Below, piece by piece: positions 9,022 to 20,122 of a DNA stretch of 38,362 nucleotides. Source of the DNA: Pilasporangium apinafurcum. Its lineage: Eukaryota; Oomycota; Peronosporomycetes; Pythiales; Pythiaceae. Where the stretch lies: contig BCKE01000036.1 in NCBI GenBank assembly GCA_001600495.1, positions 314,789 to 353,150 on the forward strand. The letters are read 5' to 3'. Each line of letters opens with the position of its first letter. The stretch's first letter is position 1. The notes below the pieces were generated by a model. The model did not search any database and had not been told where the DNA came from. It saw only the letters and a program-made list of their open reading frames with translations. Both the position numbers and the translations under genes were made by a program.

Positions 9022-9587
9022 ATCCTCACTGTGTTTTATTACAATGAATTGGAAATATAACTGCTCGACCGCTACAATTTTTTTAGATTCCTTTTGCTCT
9101 CACAACAAGGAAGCAGCCCAAAAAGCGCAATGGCGGACGAAAACGAGGAATTGTAATGTAAAGGGGTAACCCTCTTTACTACCTTACATTATATGCGCGT
9201 ACGGAGAAAAGAGAAGGACTGAAAGAGATTTGCTCTTTTGGAGGAAACTTAGGAACTGAATTATCGTATTTAATAAAGCTATCTAGAAAGATGAATGACT
9301 GGTATTCGAGTGTCCAGTTCGAATAAAGCTAGTCATACAAACTCCTATACCTAAGAAGTCTTTTCTCTTTAAATGACATGCAAATAGTAACTTTTACTAT
9401 GTATTCCATGTAGTAAACCCTTTTTACTTATGGACTAACCACAAGCAATAAACAGCTGCATCTGCAGACCTGGGTGAGCCTGCAATGTAATGGAAACCTA
9501 TTACACACGAGAGCAAGAGAAATCTAAAAAATTCCAGCAGTCGAGCAGTTATATTTCCAATTCATTGTAATAAAACACAGTGAGGAT
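9022..9587. mobile_element. Inverted-repeat element enclosing an LTR-like core
   Basis: The ends are inverted repeats. The first 48 or so bases of the left arm (from 9022: ATCCTCACTGTGTTTTATTA, then a matching run through GGAAATATAACTGCTCGAC) are mirrored exactly at 9540-9587. Weaker complementarity continues inward to about 85 bp. The inside has no coding capacity. Within it, 9153 to about 9510 begins TGTAATGTAAAGG, ends CCTATTACA and contains AATAAA-like motifs, resembling a solo LTR. A possible 5-bp duplication ACGAG sits near both of its ends, offset by a few bases. Either a MITE-like element invaded by an LTR, or a foldback element. No clear target-site duplication was found for the outer ends. 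Confidence 0.6.
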
Positions 9588-9704
9588 TGTATAAAACAAA
9601 TTGTGTCACCTATTAGAATTTTTCCAACCTTAAAACGGTGACACAGTTCAGGTGGCAGTAATCACATTTTTCAAGCGTGGTCGTAATCCAAAACTGTTTT
9701 TCAA

Positions 9705-9741
9705 CCAATCGAAAGGATATTTATTATAGATTTCAACCAAT
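9705..9741 (+). promoter_or_regulatory. Tandem CCAAT boxes upstream of ABCA copy B
   Basis: Two CAACCAATC boxes (CCAAT at 9705-9709 and 9737-9741), 32 bp apart, lie 177 bp upstream of the ATG at 9918. Copy A has the same pair 31 bp apart. The interval 9588-9917 holds no other feature I can identify. Confidence 0.5.
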
Positions 9742-9917
9742 CAAAATTCATTTAATTGACCATCACTTCAAAGCTGCACAATGCTCCAAGGGCAACAACC
9801 ATTGAAGATGCTTCCTGCCGATGTGTCAATGAACAAGATGCAAATGCCCACAATTGAATTTACTTTCCTCTGTGTATCTGCAACAATAATATATCTGCCA
9901 AGCAAAACCACTGGGTG

Positions 9918-12900
9918 ATGGGAACTGAGTTTGTGCCGTCTAAGGCGCAGTTAGCGGACCGCCGCACGACCATGGCGTTTCTACGTGCATTACTATGGAA
10001 GAATATGCTGCTGAAGAAACGAAATAAGATCGAGATGCTTTGCGAGATCGCGCTACCGACCATCTTTATCTTGCTTCTCGGTCTTTTGAAGACGCTTATA
10101 AACGAGGTGAACGTGCCTGCAGGGTGGAGTACCGACACTGGCTCACCGATCGATGATACTTTTGGAACTTCCTACAACCTCTTCGATCCAACTGGATACA
10201 AGATTGACTTACTGCCGACAGGATTGCCACGGTTTGCAATGCATGAATCGTCGATGACCGGACTGCTCCTGGACCTTGGGCGGCAATCCGTGGACGACGG
10301 TGTGAAACTCTATGAGCTCTCTGATGAAGATCTGGAGGCATGTACGTCTGGTGTCCAACAACGCGGAATGACGAGCCTCAATATATCCTCGGAATACTAT
10401 GTACCAGCGGGATGCGATGGAAAAGTTGTCCCGTACAAAATTGGCATTGTACCTGACAACACGTTTACTCGTCAGTACTTCATGCAGACAATGAACTTGT
10501 GGTACCCACGTGTGACACTTGTGAACTCGTCAACGCCCTTAGAAGTCCCATCGTTTCAAGACAGTGTCCTGTTTTACTCAACTGCCGCTGATTTAGAAGC
10601 ATATATCAAAAGTGATAACTACGGTGACGATCTTGACCATCCGCGCATCTACGGCGCCATTGTATTCGACAACTATCCTTCAGATGACACAATTGGATCT
10701 ACTGTATCAATCGAGTACACATTGCGGCTGAACTCAACCGGTTCCGATGGTCGTGTAGCGACAACCAGCGGTGATCCTACTGAAGTGTCGGCTGTCCAAA
10801 AAGACATCGCGGTAGATTATTACTCTCGCTATGCAGTCACCGGTTTCATGACACTGCAAACACTCGTGACGCGGTTTGTCACGTGCTTACCAGAATGGAA
10901 CGCTGCTACTGGAACGACAAATGGGCAATGTCAGCGTGTACAATCAACAGCAATCTCTTCTCCATATTTGGATGAAAGACTCCTTTCAACCCTTTCTGAT
11001 GACGCGTTGATTCAGCTATCCTTTGCCAGATATGCTGCCAGTTCAACCAACAGCAACAACTCTGCAGCTTCATTCTCAAGCGCAATGAATCTAATGTCCA
11101 ATGATACAAAAGAAGCTCTATTGACTCCGCTCCGTCAGGCACCACAGGCATATCTTGGTAGTGTTGTAGCTCCGTTTCCAATTGATGACTACGTGAGCTC
11201 TCCATTTTATGATAGCGTGTCAGACGTATTTGCAATTGTGTTTGTTCTGGCGTACCTGTATTCTGTCTCGCGGATGTTGGTTGTTTTCATCCAAGAAAAA
11301 GAATCACGAGTTCGAGAATTCTTGAAGATTCTGGGTGTGAAGGAAAAAGCTATCATCATTTCATGGTATTTGACATATATTGGAATTTTATTCGTCGGTT
11401 CGGTTCTTCAAGCTATAGCTGGTCTGGTAGGTCTTTTTGCAAACAGCTCACCAATTGTGACGTTTGCATTTTTCTTTCTCTTTGGGATGAGTATATTATC
11501 ATTCGCATTTCTTGTGAGTGCGATCTTCAGTAAAGCACGGGCAGGATCATTTGTGGGAATGGTGGTCTTCTTCCTGATGTATTTCGTGTCGACTATCTTC
11601 GGAGTCGATACTCCTGAAAGTTCGAAAGCAATAGGTTGCCTTTTGTCTCCTGTCGCTCTAACCCTCGGTATCAACACGCTAGCAGACTTCGAGGCGACCG
11701 GGCAAGGAATTGATTTCTCCAACATAGGGACGGTGAACGAAAATTTCCGCTTCCAAACTGCTTTGCTCATGTTTGTCATCGACTCCGTGTTGTACACGCT
11801 GATCGGATTGTACTTCGAAAAGGTGATCCCAAAAGAGTATGGCACGACATTGAAATGGTACTTTCCAGTATCTCCTTCCTACTGGCAAGACAAGCGAAAA
11901 GCGCGTGCGTTAAAACGTGTTCAAGAGTCTAGTGTTCCTGCTCCACAAGATGCGTTATTGGATAATATTATTTTAGACGTAAATCCAAACTTTGAGCCTG
12001 TCAATGCAGATCTCCGTGAACAAGAGCGCAACGAAGAAGTCTTGTCAATTCAACGATTGCGGAAGGTCTTCCCAGTTCCAGGCGGCGAGAAAATTGCTGT
12101 GAAAGGGATTGATTTGGTGATGTACAAGGATCAGATTACATGTCTGTTGGGTCATAACGGTGCTGGTAAGACGACTTTGATCTCTATGCTCACTGGTATG
12201 ATTGCTCCATCATCGGGGAATGCTTCGTTCCGAGGGTTATCGCTTACAGAAGATATGGATGAGATTCGTGAGTCATTGGGTATCTGCTTCCAACACGATG
12301 TACTGTTTGCGGATATGACAGTGGAGGAACATTTGTTGTTATTTGGTCGAATCAAGGGCTATCTCGATCAAGAATTGCGTGCAGTTGTTGACAACCAAAT
12401 TCGAGAAGTTGGTTTGACAGAAAAACGACATGTGAAGTCGTGTGAACTGTCAGGAGGTATGAAGCGCAAACTGTCTGTGGCTATTTCTCTTCTTGGTGAT
12501 AGTAAGCTGGTGTTTTTGGATGAACCAACATCCGGTATGGATCCATACAGTCGACGTAGTACATGGGAGATCTTGCTGAATAATCGTAACGATCGTGTGA
12601 TGGTGTTGACAACACATTTTATGGATGAAGCCGATATTTTGGGTGATCGTATTGCGATTATGGCTGAGGGTGAGCTTCGTTGCTGTGGTTCATCGTTGTT
12701 CTTGAAGAATCGGTATGGTGCTGGTTACAACTTGACTTTAGTGAAGGATGATGAAAAGTGCAACGACAATGATGTGAGTGCATTTTTGGCATCGTATGTA
12801 CCCAGCGCTCGGCTGTTGAGCAACGTTGGTAGTGAGATTGCATTCCAACTTCCGTTGTCGAGCTCGTCGAAGTTCGCGACAATGTTTGCAGAGTTGGATC

Positions 12901-15900
12901 GTCAGTTGGGGAAGTTGGGATTACTATCGTATGGAGTATCTGTGACGACACTGGAAGAGGTGTTCATCAAGGTAGCAGAGGCTGATGACGAATCTGGACA
13001 ACATACACTCGGTAAACCATCTCAACCGCAGACACCAATCTCAAATTCTGGAATCTCAGATGACACGATGGGCAGCAATCAGTCGGTTTTCATGGTTCAC
13101 CTGCGAGCTCTGATACTGAAGAGATTCCATGTTGCCAAGCGCGACAAGAAGATGCTGTTTTATAGCATGCTACTTCCAGTATTTTTGATGTTGGCCGGCT
13201 TGATTCTATTGAAAGCAAGTAGTATTGGCAGTGACGATCCGAACCTGGCATTAACTACTGATGCATTCTCGCTAAAAGACCAAAGTCCAACCCCATTCTA
13301 TTGCCAAGCTGAATCTGATGCTGCACAATGGTGTACCAGCGTGATGGACTCCACGTATTTTACGAGCGCAGTACCACAGGAAATCAGTGACACTGTCATT
13401 CCACATCCTGCTTTTGATTCATCTTCACCGACTGTCTTCAATGTGACGTATACCGAACCCGCGATCAATGCGAGTGATGAGACGGGTTACATGGTACGAT
13501 TGGGGGAAGAAGTGTACAACATGGGATATGGAAAAGATATGACAGCGGTGTCTGGGCAGTATGGTGCTTTCTTGATTTACGGTGACAGTGAGCAGAATCT
13601 GTTTGGCTACAACTTGTTTGTGAACACGACGGCGATCCACGGAGCAGCGATCTTCAAGATGCTAATGGACCAAGCTATCTATCGTTTCTTTGCTTCGAAT
13701 TCGAGTGATGGGTCTGCTGTGGCCGCTGATTTGAAAGTGAACAATCACCCGTTGCCATTGACAGCTTCATCGAAGGCGCTCTTTGGTTCGTTTATTTCTT
13801 TCTCCTCGTGTTTGTTCATTTGTATCGCGTTCACGTATTTCCCAGCATCAATTGTTGTATTTTTGGTGAAAGAACGGCAATCAGAGCACAATGCAAAGCA
13901 CCAACAACTGGTGTCTGGAGTGTCGTTGTCGGCGTTTTGGCTATCAAACTATATATGGGATATAATACAATACGCTATCCCATGTGTATCGGCTCTGATT
14001 ATGATCCAAGCGTTTGATATTTCCGCGATGACTGGCAATGACTGCATCACTTGTACTTCGGCAACATATCCGGCAGTGGTCATCTTGTTCATCCTGTTCG
14101 GTTTGGCAATTTGTCCATTCACATACTGTCTGTCATACTTGTTTAAGGAGCATGCTTCCTCCCAGACCTACACGATCATGATCAATTTTATGATTGGTGT
14201 CGTCTTGATGGTGGTGTCGTTCATTTTGGATATTATCGGCGGTTCAACGGAAGACATTAACTATGTCTTGAAGTTCATTTGGCGGTTGTCTCCCTTGTTC
14301 AACCTTGGGAACGGATTACTAAGCTTGGTGCTGAATGAAGCTTTCTCCATCCTTGACAGCGATACCGACAGCAGTGGCCCATTTAGCACAGATATCATGG
14401 GATTCGAGATAATCTTCATGGTGCTGAACATCATAATATTCGGGAGCTTAGCTGTAGGTATCGACTATGCTATGACATTTCCACGTACAAAGGCTTTGCT
14501 CTCTGGAGACAACAGCGTAGATAATGAACCATATGAGAAAGATGTTGACGTCGAGAAAGAGGCAGAGCGCGTCGCAAGTGGACGTGCTGATGACGACATG
14601 CTAAAGCTTTTCAAGTTGCGGAAAGTCTATCCTGGAGGGAAAGCTGCTGTCCGCAATCTGACCTTTGGTTTGAAGCAAGGGGAATGTTTTGGTTTCTTGG
14701 GGATCAATGGTGCCGGCAAGACAACAACGATGAAAATGCTCACGGGTGATGTTTTGCCATCCAGTGGAAATGCTACACTTGGTGGTTTCGACATTTTGAC
14801 ACAGCAGATTGAAGTTCGACGCCAAATTGGTTACTGNCCTCAGTTTGATGCATTGTTTGATCTCATGACAGTGCGTGAGCACTTGGAGTTGTTTGCAAGC
14901 ATCAAGGGTATCCCTAGGCACAGGTTGAATGAAGTGGTGACGGAGAAGATCCATCAACTGAATCTCGCTGACTTTGAAGACAAACTGGCAGGAAGTTTGA
15001 GTGGCGGTAACAAACGAAAGTTGTCTGTAGCAATTGCGATGATCGGGAACCCCCGTGTCATCTTTTTGGATGAACCGTCAACTGGTATGGATCCTGTGTC
15101 TCGTCGCTTTATGTGGGATGTGATTGCGGGAATCTCAACTCGTTCCAAGTCAGCAACCATTGTACTGACGACTCATAGTATGGAAGAATGTGAAGCGCTG
15201 TGTTCGCGTGTGGGTATTATGGTNNNNNNNNNNNNNNNNNNNNNNNNNNNNNNNNNNNNNNNNNNNNNNNNNNNNNNNNNNNNNNNNNNNNNNNNNNNNN
15301 NNNNNNNNNNNNNNNNNNNNNNNGGAATCTCAACTCGTTCCAAGTCAGCAACCATTGTACTGACGACTCATAGTATGGAAGAATGTGAAGCGCTGTGTTC
15401 GCGTGTGGGTATTATGGTGGGTGGTCGACTGCGCTGTTTGGGAAGTGTACAGCATTTGAAATCTCGATTCGGTGATGGTCTTGTGTTCGACGTCAAACTT
15501 CAATCTCCAAACCCTGAAGAAGTTCAGTGCTTGGCGCAACAGTTGATTGTTGAAGAAAATGAGTTTGTAACCGAGGTAGATCTCGTGGAAAAGTGTCGTG
15601 CATTCGGAAATCCACGGCTAGCTCAACGTATCGTGGCGTCACACCCCACAGGCTACAACTTGGCCGCAGCTCTTGAGCGGGACGGCTTTATTCGTGTCGA
15701 AGCGTTTAGTTCATGGTGTGTGGAAGAAACCCGATTCGACGCGTTAAATGCATTTCTAAAAAATGCTTTCGGCAATGACTCTGTGTCAGTGATGGAACGT
15801 CAGAACGATTTCTGTNGCTTCAAACTTGAAGATGCGAACGAGAATTTGAAGTTGTCCAAGGTATTTGCACTGGTGGAAGAGATGAAGACGAAGATGCATA

Positions 15901-16010
15901 TTGCTGAGTATAGCGTGTCGCAAACCACATTGGAGCAGATTTTTAACCAATTCGCCGCGAAGCAAACAGAAGAAAAGGGTGTCGCACGTGGTATGGTACA
16001 AGATTCGTAA
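9918..16010 (+). CDS. Full-length ABCA-type transporter (copy B)
   Basis: Single-exon gene. ATG 9918 is chosen over the in-frame GTG just before it. The 6093 bases include a 100-N gap and a 95-bp assembly duplication (195 bp, 65 codons); without them the protein is about 1966 residues, normal for a full ABCA. Order: TM1 near residues 36-58, a large ecto-loop to about 430, TM2-6 with [19 protein letters not shown], and NBD1 with Walker [10 protein letters not shown] (about 745), signature [10 protein letters not shown] (about 845) and Walker [11 protein letters not shown]. Then come TM7, a second ecto-loop and TM8-12. NBD2 has GINGAGKTT (about 1595), [10 protein letters not shown] and [10 protein letters not shown]. 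The C-terminal tail contains [12 protein letters not shown], the conserved ABCA end motif. Both ATP sites look intact. A lipid-export role is inferred from the family; the substrate is unknown. Single Ns sit at 14837 and 15816. Confidence 0.92.
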   Translation: MGTEFVPSKAQLADRRTTMAFLRALLWKNMLLKKRNKIEMLCEIALPTIFILLLGLLKTLINEVNVPAGWSTDTGSPIDDTFGTSYNLFDPTGYKIDLLPTGLPRFAMHESSMTGLLLDLGRQSVDDGVKLYELSDEDLEACTSGVQQRGMTSLNISSEYYVPAGCDGKVVPYKIGIVPDNTFTRQYFMQTMNLWYPRVTLVNSSTPLEVPSFQDSVLFYSTAADLEAYIKSDNYGDDLDHPRIYGAIVFDNYPSDDTIGSTVSIEYTLRLNSTGSDGRVATTSGDPTEVSAVQKDIAVDYYSRYAVTGFMTLQTLVTRFVTCLPEWNAATGTTNGQCQRVQSTAISSPYLDERLLSTLSDDALIQLSFARYAASSTNSNNSAASFSSAMNLMSNDTKEALLTPLRQAPQAYLGSVVAPFPIDDYVSSPFYDSVSDVFAIVFVLAYLYSVSRMLVVFIQEKESRVREFLKILGVKEKAIIISWYLTYIGILFVGSVLQAIAGLVGLFANSSPIVTFAFFFLFGMSILSFAFLVSAIFSKARAGSFVGMVVFFLMYFVSTIFGVDTPESSKAIGCLLSPVALTLGINTLADFEATGQGIDFSNIGTVNENFRFQTALLMFVIDSVLYTLIGLYFEKVIPKEYGTTLKWYFPVSPSYWQDKRKARALKRVQESSVPAPQDALLDNIILDVNPNFEPVNADLREQERNEEVLSIQRLRKVFPVPGGEKIAVKGIDLVMYKDQITCLLGHNGAGKTTLISMLTGMIAPSSGNASFRGLSLTEDMDEIRESLGICFQHDVLFADMTVEEHLLLFGRIKGYLDQELRAVVDNQIREVGLTEKRHVKSCELSGGMKRKLSVAISLLGDSKLVFLDEPTSGMDPYSRRSTWEILLNNRNDRVMVLTTHFMDEADILGDRIAIMAEGELRCCGSSLFLKNRYGAGYNLTLVKDDEKCNDNDVSAFLASYVPSARLLSNVGSEIAFQLPLSSSSKFATMFAELDRQLGKLGLLSYGVSVTTLEEVFIKVAEADDESGQHTLGKPSQPQTPISNSGISDDTMGSNQSVFMVHLRALILKRFHVAKRDKKMLFYSMLLPVFLMLAGLILLKASSIGSDDPNLALTTDAFSLKDQSPTPFYCQAESDAAQWCTSVMDSTYFTSAVPQEISDTVIPHPAFDSSSPTVFNVTYTEPAINASDETGYMVRLGEEVYNMGYGKDMTAVSGQYGAFLIYGDSEQNLFGYNLFVNTTAIHGAAIFKMLMDQAIYRFFASNSSDGSAVAADLKVNNHPLPLTASSKALFGSFISFSSCLFICIAFTYFPASIVVFLVKERQSEHNAKHQQLVSGVSLSAFWLSNYIWDIIQYAIPCVSALIMIQAFDISAMTGNDCITCTSATYPAVVILFILFGLAICPFTYCLSYLFKEHASSQTYTIMINFMIGVVLMVVSFILDIIGGSTEDINYVLKFIWRLSPLFNLGNGLLSLVLNEAFSILDSDTDSSGPFSTDIMGFEIIFMVLNIIIFGSLAVGIDYAMTFPRTKALLSGDNSVDNEPYEKDVDVEKEAERVASGRADDDMLKLFKLRKVYPGGKAAVRNLTFGLKQGECFGFLGINGAGKTTTMKMLTGDVLPSSGNATLGGFDILTQQIEVRRQIGYXPQFDALFDLMTVREHLELFASIKGIPRHRLNEVVTEKIHQLNLADFEDKLAGSLSGGNKRKLSVAIAMIGNPRVIFLDEPSTGMDPVSRRFMWDVIAGISTRSKSATIVLTTHSMEECEALCSRVGIMXXXXXXXXXXXXXXXXXXXXXXXXXXXXXXXXXXGISTRSKSATIVLTTHSMEECEALCSRVGIMVGGRLRCLGSVQHLKSRFGDGLVFDVKLQSPNPEEVQCLAQQLIVEENEFVTEVDLVEKCRAFGNPRLAQRIVASHPTGYNLAAALERDGFIRVEAFSSWCVEETRFDALNAFLKNAFGNDSVSVMERQNDFCXFKLEDANENLKLSKVFALVEEMKTKMHIAEYSVSQTTLEQIFNQFAAKQTEEKGVARGMVQDS
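15224..15323. other. 100-N assembly gap, probably false
   Basis: Exactly 100 Ns. The 95 bp before the gap (15129-15223) are repeated exactly after it (15324-15418). Collapsing one copy plus the Ns removes 195 bp and restores a continuous NBD2 frame. The two contig ends therefore overlap and no sequence is missing. Confidence 0.9.
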
Positions 16011-16246
16011 AATGTTGGCAACTACTCTCAGTGTATTTCCCCCGAAACCGAGTTTATGAACCAGGATCCAATGGGCTATTCAGACTCACATGTTCGATGA
16101 TCATAGGATGTATATTGTATATGCCGTTGTATACGCTAATGAAAACACTACGTTTATAATGTGCATGGTCTCGGTCCAATTTTGTCGTTGGTAGTTATGA
16201 GCTAACTGGGGACTACTGTATTTTGGTTGTATCATCGCGGTGAAGC

Positions 16247-16897
16247 AGTTGGTGCATACGCTAAGTTCTTAGGTTTGCATTGCCCTTGGTGACCGGAGCT
16301 GACACGATTTCATCAAGTGTCACGCGTATGAACCCATGAAGCGGTTCACACGTGAGCTGGCAACGCGCGCAACCGTACTGCAGATCGACGAGTATCGCAC
16401 AAGCCAGTGATGCTTTGAGTGCTACCAGCAGCTTGAGGAGACGCCATTTCCGACGAAAAAAATCTGATAGAAGCGCAGATGTCAAGCTTTCTCATCAGAT
16501 TCTATGTTGTAGCAACAGTGAGAGTAGAATCACCTGGGAGCGAGATGTCAACGGATCGAAGAACACTCTTACACTCGCCATGTATCTCCCACGTAGACTT
16601 CCAAGACTACAAGATTTACAACGCGGAGAATAGAATGTAGGAAGAGTATCCGTGGACAGCGGGAGAAACTAATAACCTCTCAAATGTGTCCACATGGTTA
16701 GTCCGTATGCTGGCAACCACTGCAAAAAGGCAACAGCGTGACCATCACTCCTTCCAAGTCCACATCTAGAACGTTCCACATTAAGTTCCATTAGTAATTA
16801 TACCGTAGCTATTTGTTTAAGTTGATTGTTCCTGGTAAAGTGCAGATTTTTTTGCTGGTCATCATCCAACATTGCTCAACCGCTCACATCAGTAAAA
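16247..16897. other. Intergenic region between ABCA copy B and the TilS-like gene
   Basis: After 16246 the shared 3' flank of the ABCA copies stops. A minus-strand open stretch at 16485-16261 has no ATG and no recognisable domain. Nothing else is identifiable; the end presumably contains the promoter of the gene at 16898. Confidence 0.4.
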
Positions 16898-18922
16898 ATG
16901 GCTGCACCTCTTGCTGTTGGTGGCGTCCCGGACGAAGCGCGCGCGATCCTGTCGTTCTGGTTCGATGGCGATCAAACAGAAAACTACCGTGCCAAGTGGT
17001 TTCCACCCGAAGGGTCCGAGAAGCAGCGTGTCATGGACGCCATAATCACCGAACGATTTGGTGAACTCTTGCATCAGGCGGAGCAGCACCAACTGCAGCA
17101 TTGGTGCTCAACACGCGATGGGTTTGTCGCGCTCGTACTGCTATTGGACCAATTATCTCGACATATCTATCGCCATGAAGACGATAAAACGCAATTGCGT
17201 GCGAATGACGCGCAGGCATTGGCACTCGTACAGGAATTTATGGATCGCAAGTGGCACATCGACCTGCCGATCCCGCAGTTTGTGTTCGTGCTAATGCCGA
17301 TTCGTCATAATTCCCCTACCTCAGAAATGCTACATGCGCTGCTAGGAACGATTGAGGCGCGTGCGCAATTGCACACAGGCCAGGTCGATCTGCTGGAGAA
17401 ATTTCGACGCACGACCACGAATCGATTGCAGCATTTACGTGGTGATCGCTTGATAGCAAATGATGGCACTGATGGCGACGTTTCGGTTGGATACACAGAC
17501 GATGATATTCTAGAGCGGCATTTTATGGTCACAGACGAAAGTGACATGCCCAAGCACCGTCTCTACAAGGCCATGCACGAGTACTTGGTGGAGATGAACG
17601 CGCAGCAGTCCACCCACTTGGCCGTATCTCTCTCTGGTGGAGTCGATTCCATGGTTGTCGCGTATTTGCTTCACAAACTCCGACCATTTCACAACAATTA
17701 CGAGATTGTTGGTGTGCATTTAGACTATGGGAATCGCGAAGAAAGTGCTGCAGAGTGCGAGTATGTCCGAAAATGGTGCGAACGGTTTGGTATTTTGTTT
17801 CATGTGCGTCGGATCGACGAAGTCAAGCGTAGCACAACGAAACGCGATGATTACGAAAAAATTTCGCGCGAGATCCGGTACTCAACGTATGCGGAGGTTA
17901 TGGAGAAGTACAATATTCCTGGTATGTGCTTTGGCCACCACAGAGGTGATGTCCAGGAGAACGTGATCTCCAATATGATGAAGGGTCTGAGTTTGCTGAA
18001 TCTCAATGGGATGAGCGCGTCCAGCATCGTGAATGGCGTGCGCATCTGGCGCCCGCTGCTTGAGTTTGATAAGGATGTGATCTTTGAGTTTGCGCATCGG
18101 TATGGGGTCCCGTACTTTAAAGACACGACCCCGAAATGGAGTACGCGAGGCAAACTGCGGAATCAATTGGTGCCACTGCTGCGGGAAATGTACGGTGATG
18201 GATTTTTGAACAACTTGTCGAATTTAGGAGCTGAATCGATGCAGTGTGCGGAACTGATCGATGGGAATATTCTATCGCCAATCATGGCATCGGTTGGGAC
18301 AAGTGATGTTGCTGTGTGGTTGGACTGCACGCTGTTGACCTCGCAGCCGTTTTTCATCTGGAAAGAAGTACTACGTACGATTTGCCACTCGATCATGGGC
18401 AACAGCATGGTACGTGAGAAGCCCATTCGCGAATTGATTCAGAAACTCGCTCGGCATACGGGCACCGTCGGCTCGTGGGTGACACTGAAGAAGGGAAATC
18501 GGTCGTACTTGACCGCAGACCGAAAGCTGATCATCTTCCGTGACCAATTCTTCCCACGTCAGCCATACGTAGCGCCACAATTTCCGATTGAATTAGGAAA
18601 AACATACACCTTTGGCCCCTGGGTTGTGCAGACAGCGCTGCTCGTTGCAGACGACGCAACTGCTTTGGAGCTTCAGCATGTCAAGCCACTGACAATGTGG
18701 GATTTGATTAAGCAGAACAGCATTTCTTATGTGTTTAGGAATGCACCACAGCTCGTGATCGATTGTGATAGTCGACTGCCCGTCTTGCGTGCACTCGAGA
18801 AGGTGATTACCGATGTCATGCCCATCGTTTCCTGCGTTGGAGCATTTGATGAAGCAGAGGATTTTGACCAAGCAGGGAAATGGATACATGTTCAGCTCAC
18901 ATATAACCAAATGCAAACCTAA
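16898..18922 (+). CDS. DUF924 domain fused to tRNA(Ile)-lysidine synthase-like PP-loop protein
   Basis: 674 residues from ATG 16898; the open frame upstream has only non-ATG codons. Residues 10-185 match DUF924: ILSFWF near 17-22, KWF near 33-35, LLLDQLSRHIYR at 81-92, and a helical end. Residues 238-500 are an N-type ATP pyrophosphatase of the TilS family: P-loop SLSGGVDS (244-251), VGVHLDYGNR (271-280), GHHRGDVQEN (346-355) and TRGKLRNQL for tRNA or ATP contacts. A diverged C-terminal domain follows. TilS converts C34 of tRNA-Ile(CAU) to lysidine so that it reads AUA; in eukaryotes this would be expected only for organellar tRNAs. No clear mitochondrial presequence is visible. DUF924 function is unknown. 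RPB5 starts 209 bp downstream on the same strand. Confidence 0.85.
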   Translation: MAAPLAVGGVPDEARAILSFWFDGDQTENYRAKWFPPEGSEKQRVMDAIITERFGELLHQAEQHQLQHWCSTRDGFVALVLLLDQLSRHIYRHEDDKTQLRANDAQALALVQEFMDRKWHIDLPIPQFVFVLMPIRHNSPTSEMLHALLGTIEARAQLHTGQVDLLEKFRRTTTNRLQHLRGDRLIANDGTDGDVSVGYTDDDILERHFMVTDESDMPKHRLYKAMHEYLVEMNAQQSTHLAVSLSGGVDSMVVAYLLHKLRPFHNNYEIVGVHLDYGNREESAAECEYVRKWCERFGILFHVRRIDEVKRSTTKRDDYEKISREIRYSTYAEVMEKYNIPGMCFGHHRGDVQENVISNMMKGLSLLNLNGMSASSIVNGVRIWRPLLEFDKDVIFEFAHRYGVPYFKDTTPKWSTRGKLRNQLVPLLREMYGDGFLNNLSNLGAESMQCAELIDGNILSPIMASVGTSDVAVWLDCTLLTSQPFFIWKEVLRTICHSIMGNSMVREKPIRELIQKLARHTGTVGSWVTLKKGNRSYLTADRKLIIFRDQFFPRQPYVAPQFPIELGKTYTFGPWVVQTALLVADDATALELQHVKPLTMWDLIKQNSISYVFRNAPQLVIDCDSRLPVLRALEKVITDVMPIVSCVGAFDEAEDFDQAGKWIHVQLTYNQMQT

Positions 18923-18993
18923 GAATAACGACATTTTAGCGAAGAATTAACCCTTTGTTAATTGTTTGTGTTAAGTAATTTGTGTATTTTCAG

Positions 18994-18998
18994 CCAAT
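18994..18998 (+). promoter_or_regulatory. CCAAT box upstream of RPB5
   Basis: A CCAAT box within AGCCAATCAGAA lies 134 bp upstream of the RPB5 ATG. The same 12-mer occurs, on the minus strand, at the CCAAT box at 2900-2904 upstream of ABCA copy A. Confidence 0.45.
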
Positions 18999-19131
18999 CA
19001 GAATTTCGTAGCTCCTGGATTGAGTGGACGCCTGGTCCAGAATTGAATTGGAACAAACCCAAGAAGCTTAAAAGCAACTTGGTCGGTGAAGCACATCCGC
19101 TCTCTCGTTCTCTCTGTCTGTATACGTTACC

Positions 19132-20068
19132 ATGTCTGGCCTGACTCCGGAAGCTTCGCGTCTCTATCGCGTGCGGAAGACCACTGTCAAAATGCTCCAC
19201 AATCGGTTGGTAGTTTAATGTGCGTGTAGAACGATTTCTCATTCGACAGATAATCTGATTTGTTTCCATCTTGCTCGCGTAGCGGGTATATTGTGAGTGA
19301 AAATGAACTGGTAATGACGCCCGAGGCCTTCCAGAATCAGGTAAAATAAGAATATGATGAGTATGCACTGTTCTGTAGATGTTAATGATGTGTTTGGGTG
19401 ATTTTGAACACAGTTTGGCGACAACCCGACGCGTGAAATGATGACCATTTTGGTATGATTTTGCTACTTGATCTTGATCATAAAGCGCACCTGAAAAGAA
19501 AAGTGACGCGATTTGATGAATTATGCCATTTTAGGTGGAAAAAATCGACGACCCCAGTGATAATTTATTTGTGTTTTTCCCAGAAGACACCAAAGTCGGT
19601 GTCAAACCCATTCGAAAGTGCGTCATTTTGTCTCCATCCAAATCTTTACTTTACCCATCGCTTAGCTTGCTAATATCGCCCTTGTCTCTCGTTTTTTACA
19701 GCTACTGCAACCGTATGAAGGATGAGAACGTGACTAAGGCCATCCTGGTTGTCCAAGAAGGGATCACACCATTTGCTCGTCAGGCGCTGAACGAAATGGC
19801 ACCGCGTTACAAAATTGAGCACTTTAAGGAAACGGAATTACTGGTCGATATTACGGAACACACGCTCGTGCCGGTGCATCGTGTGCTCAGTCGCGACGAA
19901 AAAGCGGCACTGCTGAAGCGGTACCGTATCAAGGACTCGCAATTGCCGCGCATGCAGGTGACCGACCCCATTGCGCGTTACTATGGCATGTCGCGTGGCC
20001 AAGTGGTGAAGATCATTCGACCCAGTGAGACGGCCGGACGATATGTGACTTATCGTGCTGTCATGTAA
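19132..20068 (+). CDS. RPB5: RNA polymerase I/II/III shared subunit RPB5 (ABC27), five exons
   Basis: Joining 19132-19205, 19283-19340, 19414-19452, 19535-19617 and 19702-20068 gives 621 bases and 206 residues, the usual RPB5 length. All introns are GT-AG (73-84 nt, with donors such as GTAAAA and GTATGA and pyrimidine-rich acceptors). The first exons encode the eukaryote-specific jaw domain ([35 protein letters not shown]). The last encodes the assembly domain shared with archaeal Rpo[27 protein letters not shown] and [20 protein letters not shown], nearly identical across eukaryotes. RPB5 forms part of the lower jaw that grips downstream DNA in all three nuclear polymerases. It converges on the next gene with only 54 bp between stop codons. 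Confidence 0.97.
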
Positions 20069-20122
20069 GCGGCATGTTTTGAACATGATGCACAATAGAC
20101 GCTTGCTTCTCTCCATTTGTAC

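Noticed and set aside
9300-9330. GTTCGAATA-like text resembling a tRNA T-arm.
   Set aside because: No acceptor stem or D/anticodon arms could be built around it; no tRNA, rRNA or CRISPR array was found anywhere in the window.
11408-12355. Long antisense open frames inside the ABCA genes (also 145-348 and 814-1248).
   Set aside because: They are shadows of the conserved coding frame and have no independent features.
15129-15418. Tandem duplication of the NBD2 Walker B/H-loop segment.
   Set aside because: The two exact copies flank a run of exactly 100 Ns, which marks overlapping contig ends rather than biology.
16261-16581. Minus-strand open stretch at 16485-16261, with a short ATG frame at 16581-16495 faintly like a glutathione S-transferase N-terminus.
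   Set aside because: The larger frame has no ATG, the short one is 28 codons, and no splice combination gave a recognisable protein.
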